Part shown: positions 13,276-15,867 of the stretch, one piece after another | Layout of the letters: each line of letters begins with the position of its first letter | Position numbering within the stretch: position 1 is the first letter of the stretch | NCBI GenBank assembly: GCA_004557805.1 | Contig: SFFS01000046.1 | Span: forward strand, 1 to 15,867 | Origin: Clostridiales bacterium | GTDB lineage: Bacteria; Bacillota; Clostridia; Christensenellales; Aristaeellaceae | Length of the DNA: 15,867 bases | Direction: 5' to 3' | Position numbers and translations under genes: made by a program | The notes under the pieces: model-generated | Database searches by the model: none | The model's input: only the letters and a program-made list of their open reading frames with translations | Told to the model about the DNA's origin: nothing

Positions 13276-15282
13276 GTGACAAAATTTGAAACGCTGCTTT
13301 CGCCTCTGCAGATTAACGGCATGACGCTGCGCAACCGCGTCGTGATGACGGCGGCCGGCACGAATTTTACGGGCCCCGACGGTGTTGTGACAGAGGATCA
13401 TCTCAACTATTACGGCCTGCGCGCCAAGGGCGGCACGGGGCTGATTATCATCGAAAACGTAAGCGTGGATTCGCCGGTTGGTTCCAACGGCACCACGCAG
13501 CTGCGCATCGACCATGAGCGCTATGTTCCCGGCCTGTACCGCCTGTGCGAGCGGGTGCATCTGTACGGCGGGTGCATCGCCGCGCAGCTGAACCACGCGG
13601 GCAGCAACGCCAAGCAGTTCCGCACCGGCGTGCAGCCGGTTTCGGCCAGCAACATCACTGCGAAAATCGGCGGCGAAGAACCGCGCCCGCTTCGCGCGGA
13701 CGAGCTGCCCGGCATTGCCGAAAAATATGCCCAGGCCGCTGTGAACGCCCGAAAGGCCGGCTTCGACGCGGTGGAAATCCACGGCGCGCACAGCTATCTG
13801 ATCAGCCAGTTCCTCTCGCCGCTGACGAACCGCCGCACCGACGAGTTCGGCGGCTGCGCCGAGAACCGCGCGCGGTTCCCCGCGATGGTGCTGGCCGCGG
13901 TGCGCAAGGCCGTCGGACCGCGCTATCCCGTCATTCTGCGCATTAACGGTGACGAAATGATGGAGGGCGGAAACGACCAGGCGGCGATGCTCGAACTGCT
14001 TGCCTATCTTGCGCCGTACGTCGACGCGATCGACGTCTCCGCGGCGGTCAGCAACGCCGTACAGTATCAGATCGACGTGGCGTGCCTGCCCGACGGCTGG
14101 CGCAGCTTTATGGCGCGCGCCGTGCGCGAGAAATTCAACAAGCCCGTGATAACCGTGGGCAATATTCGCAACCCGGAGGTAGCGGAGAATATTCTCGAAA
14201 AGGGCGATGCCGACATGATCGGCATGGCGCGCGGGCTCATTGCCGAACCCGACTGGGTGAACAAGGTCGCTTCCGGCCGCGTGGACCAGCTGCGCAAATG
14301 CATCTCCTGCAACGTCGGCTGCGTAGCGCACCGCGTGGCGCAAAGCACGCCCATCCGCTGCACCATCAACCCTGATCTGTTTCACGACGCCGACGCATAT
14401 AAGACGCGTCGCGTGAACCGCACCTGCAACGTGGCCGTCATCGGCGCGGGCACGGCCGGTCTGGAGGCCGCCTGCACGGCAGCGGAGGTCGGCTGCAACG
14501 TGTTCGTGTTTGAAAAAGAGACGCAGCCCGGCGGGCTGACGGCGCGCATCGCGCGGCTGCCCGACAAGGCGCGCTTCGCAGATTTCACGCGCTACCAGAC
14601 GGCGCGCGCGCAAAGGCTTCCGAACCTGTATATGTTCTTGGGCGAAGAAGCGCGGCCGGAGAAGATCCGCCCCTTCCGCCCCGATCTGATCGTATTTGCA
14701 ACGGGCGCGGAGCCCCTGCTGCCGCCCATCGAAAACCTGCGCGAAGCGCTGGGCGAAGAGGGGACGCGGCTGATTACCGCGCTGGACGCGCTGGACCGGC
14801 TGGACAGCTACCCCGCGGATATGCGCGGCATGAAAGTGGCCGTAGCCGGCGGCGGCGCGGTCGGAATCGACATGGCCGAGTTTTTCGGCGCGCGCGGCGC
14901 GCATGTAACCGTTATCGAGTGGCTGCCGCAGATCGGCGCGGATCTCGATCCGGTGTATAAGAGCCGCTTCCGCGAACTGACGGGCAAGTACGATATCGAA
15001 CTGCTGCCCGGCACGCGCCTGACGCGCGCGGACAAGGACCGTTTTACCGCGCTGTGCGGCGAGGAGAAGCGCGAATTCCCGTTCGATTACGGATTCGTCT
15101 GCCTCGGCCTGAAATCGAAAACGGACGCGGTAGAGGCGCTGCGCAGCGCGTTCCCCGGCGTGCCCACGCTGGCCGTGGGCGACAGCCGCCGCGCCCGGCG
15201 CATCATCGAAGGCGTGGCGGAGGGCCGCACTATCCTCGTCGAACTGGAGCGCATGGGCTTTTTGCCCAAACGCTGCGAATAA
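13276..15282 (+). CDS. NADH:flavin oxidoreductase with 4Fe-4S and FAD domains (BaiH/dienoyl-CoA reductase type), copy 2
   Basis: The 668-residue product, starting at GTG, is a diverged paralogue of the preceding enzyme with the same layout. The FMN barrel (about 1-335) opens LLSPLQINGMTLRNRVVMTA and carries QLNHAG and IHGAHSYLISQF with likely proton-donor Y174. Iron-sulfur cysteines are C342, C345, C349 and C362; the last gap is one residue longer than in copy 1. FAD (GAGTAG) and NAD (GGGAVG) Rossmann motifs follow. The barrel loops after the Tyr differ from copy 1 (ISAAVSNAVQYQ-type region against SRSIHLMDEYMW), so substrates or stereochemistry probably differ. It is tightly coupled to copy 1 (16-base gap) and to the racemase gene, whose RBS starts within its stop codon. 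Confidence 0.92.
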   Translation: MTKFETLLSPLQINGMTLRNRVVMTAAGTNFTGPDGVVTEDHLNYYGLRAKGGTGLIIIENVSVDSPVGSNGTTQLRIDHERYVPGLYRLCERVHLYGGCIAAQLNHAGSNAKQFRTGVQPVSASNITAKIGGEEPRPLRADELPGIAEKYAQAAVNARKAGFDAVEIHGAHSYLISQFLSPLTNRRTDEFGGCAENRARFPAMVLAAVRKAVGPRYPVILRINGDEMMEGGNDQAAMLELLAYLAPYVDAIDVSAAVSNAVQYQIDVACLPDGWRSFMARAVREKFNKPVITVGNIRNPEVAENILEKGDADMIGMARGLIAEPDWVNKVASGRVDQLRKCISCNVGCVAHRVAQSTPIRCTINPDLFHDADAYKTRRVNRTCNVAVIGAGTAGLEAACTAAEVGCNVFVFEKETQPGGLTARIARLPDKARFADFTRYQTARAQRLPNLYMFLGEEARPEKIRPFRPDLIVFATGAEPLLPPIENLREALGEEGTRLITALDALDRLDSYPADMRGMKVAVAGGGAVGIDMAEFFGARGAHVTVIEWLPQIGADLDPVYKSRFRELTGKYDIELLPGTRLTRADKDRFTALCGEEKREFPFDYGFVCLGLKSKTDAVEALRSAFPGVPTLAVGDSRRARRIIEGVAEGRTILVELERMGFLPKRCE

Positions 15283-15296
15283 AGGAGGCTGCCCGG

Positions 15297-15867
15297 ATGA
15301 AGGAGTTTCAGATTCCTTATTACAAAACGCACATGACGCTGCATGTGGCGGAAGAAAACCTTGAAGCGGTTTTGACGGCGAAAGCGCCGGAAAAATCGCC
15401 GCTGAGCGAGGAAGAAATCGTCCGCGCGGCGCTTGAAAGCCCGATCGGCTCCGAGCGGCTGAGCGAACTTGCAAAGGGGAAGGCGCGCGTGACCATCGTG
15501 ACCAGCGACCATACGCGCGCGATGCCGAGCAGAATTACGCTTCCGCTGCTGCTTGAAGAAATCCGCCGGGGGAACCCGGAGGCGAAAATTACCATTCTGA
15601 TTGCGACCGGTCTGCACCGCAAAACGACCGAGGCCGAGCAGCGCGCCATGTTTGGCGACGCGATTGTGGATAACGAGCGCATCGTCGTCAACGACGCGTT
15701 CGCGCCCGACGATTTCGCGTTCGTGACGGATCTGCCCTCCGGCGCGGAGCTGTGGGTGAACAGGGAAGCGCTTGACTGCGACCTGCTGGTGACGGAAGGG
15801 TTTATCGAGCCGCATTTCTTCGCGGGCTTTTCCGGCGGGCGCAAGAGCATCCTTCCCGGCATCTGCA
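15297..15867 (+). CDS. larA: LarA-type nickel-pincer racemase/epimerase, partial (N-terminal 190 residues)
   Basis: The gene runs off the right edge. The product matches the LarA family (DUF2088 N-terminal domain), which uses a nickel-pincer nucleotide for hydride transfer in racemisation of 2-hydroxy acids. Key residues line up one position short of Lactobacillus LarA: D71 and R74 (TSDHTR), H107 (GLHR), H173 (EPHFFAGFSGG) and K183 (GGRKSILPGI), the Lys that binds the pincer. The second catalytic His, near 200 in LarA, is beyond the window. AAAGGAGG at 15281-15288 overlaps the previous stop. Family members act on lactate, malate, gluconate and other hydroxy acids, so lactate need not be the substrate. 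The cofactor genes larB, larC and larE are not in the window. Confidence 0.9.
   Translation, partial: MKEFQIPYYKTHMTLHVAEENLEAVLTAKAPEKSPLSEEEIVRAALESPIGSERLSELAKGKARVTIVTSDHTRAMPSRITLPLLLEEIRRGNPEAKITILIATGLHRKTTEAEQRAMFGDAIVDNERIVVNDAFAPDDFAFVTDLPSGAELWVNREALDCDLLVTEGFIEPHFFAGFSGGRKSILPGIC

Noticed and set aside
11283..13361. 692-codon minus-strand frame opposite the first reductase
   Set aside because: Same low-complexity, Arg/His-rich character and no recognisable domain; it is an antisense shadow.
13183..15474. 763-codon open frame on the minus strand opposite the second reductase
   Set aside because: It is Arg/Ala/His-rich with no domain motifs and lies opposite a well-supported gene. 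Long antisense frames are common in GC-rich DNA.
1..15867. CRISPR array, tRNA or rRNA genes, insertion sequence or integrase
   Set aside because: No regularly spaced repeats, no recognisable tRNA or rRNA segments and no transposase or recombinase motifs were seen on either strand.

Overview
The window is high-GC bacterial DNA with strong AGGAGG-type ribosome binding sites. A radA gene sits next to a membrane PIN/TRAM protein of the YacL type, an arrangement typical of Bacillota. The tripartite tricarboxylate transporter and flavin/iron-sulfur reductases suggest an anaerobic, possibly gut-associated clostridial lineage. That assignment is inferred from gene content only.

Left part (1-3360). 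A minus-strand gene for a membrane-anchored metallophosphoesterase-like protein runs off the left edge. Its metal-site motifs are degenerate. Divergent from it is radA (DNA repair ATPase), then a yacL-type PIN/TRAM gene. Right after yacL lies the N-terminal stub of a GNAT acetyltransferase. It is cut off where a clearly more AT-rich serine beta-lactamase-like gene (3343-4197) begins, which suggests an insertion or replacement. A perfect 18-bp terminator hairpin (4241-4284) separates this block from what follows and serves both strands.

Right part (4351-15867). A minus-strand LysR-type regulator is divergent from a nine-gene plus-strand cluster that continues past the right edge. The intergenic region holds a perfect ATAAC-N6-GTTAT LysR box and a promoter-like element. 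In order the cluster encodes: an enolase-superfamily (mandelate racemase subgroup) acid dehydratase-like enzyme; a divergent AroE-like shikimate/quinate dehydrogenase; a complete TctC-TctB-TctA transporter; a small cupin; two tandem FMN/4Fe-4S/FAD reductases of the 2,4-dienoyl-CoA reductase / BaiCD-BaiH type; and a LarA-type nickel-pincer racemase, cut by the window end.

Together these look like an inducible system that imports a carboxylic acid, probably a polyhydroxy or alicyclic one, and processes it by dehydration, NAD-dependent oxidation, C=C reduction and alpha-hydroxy epimerisation. The set of enzyme families is coherent, but the substrate cannot be read from the sequence. Two RNA hairpins inside the operon (after tctC, and between the cupin and first reductase genes) probably tune relative expression.
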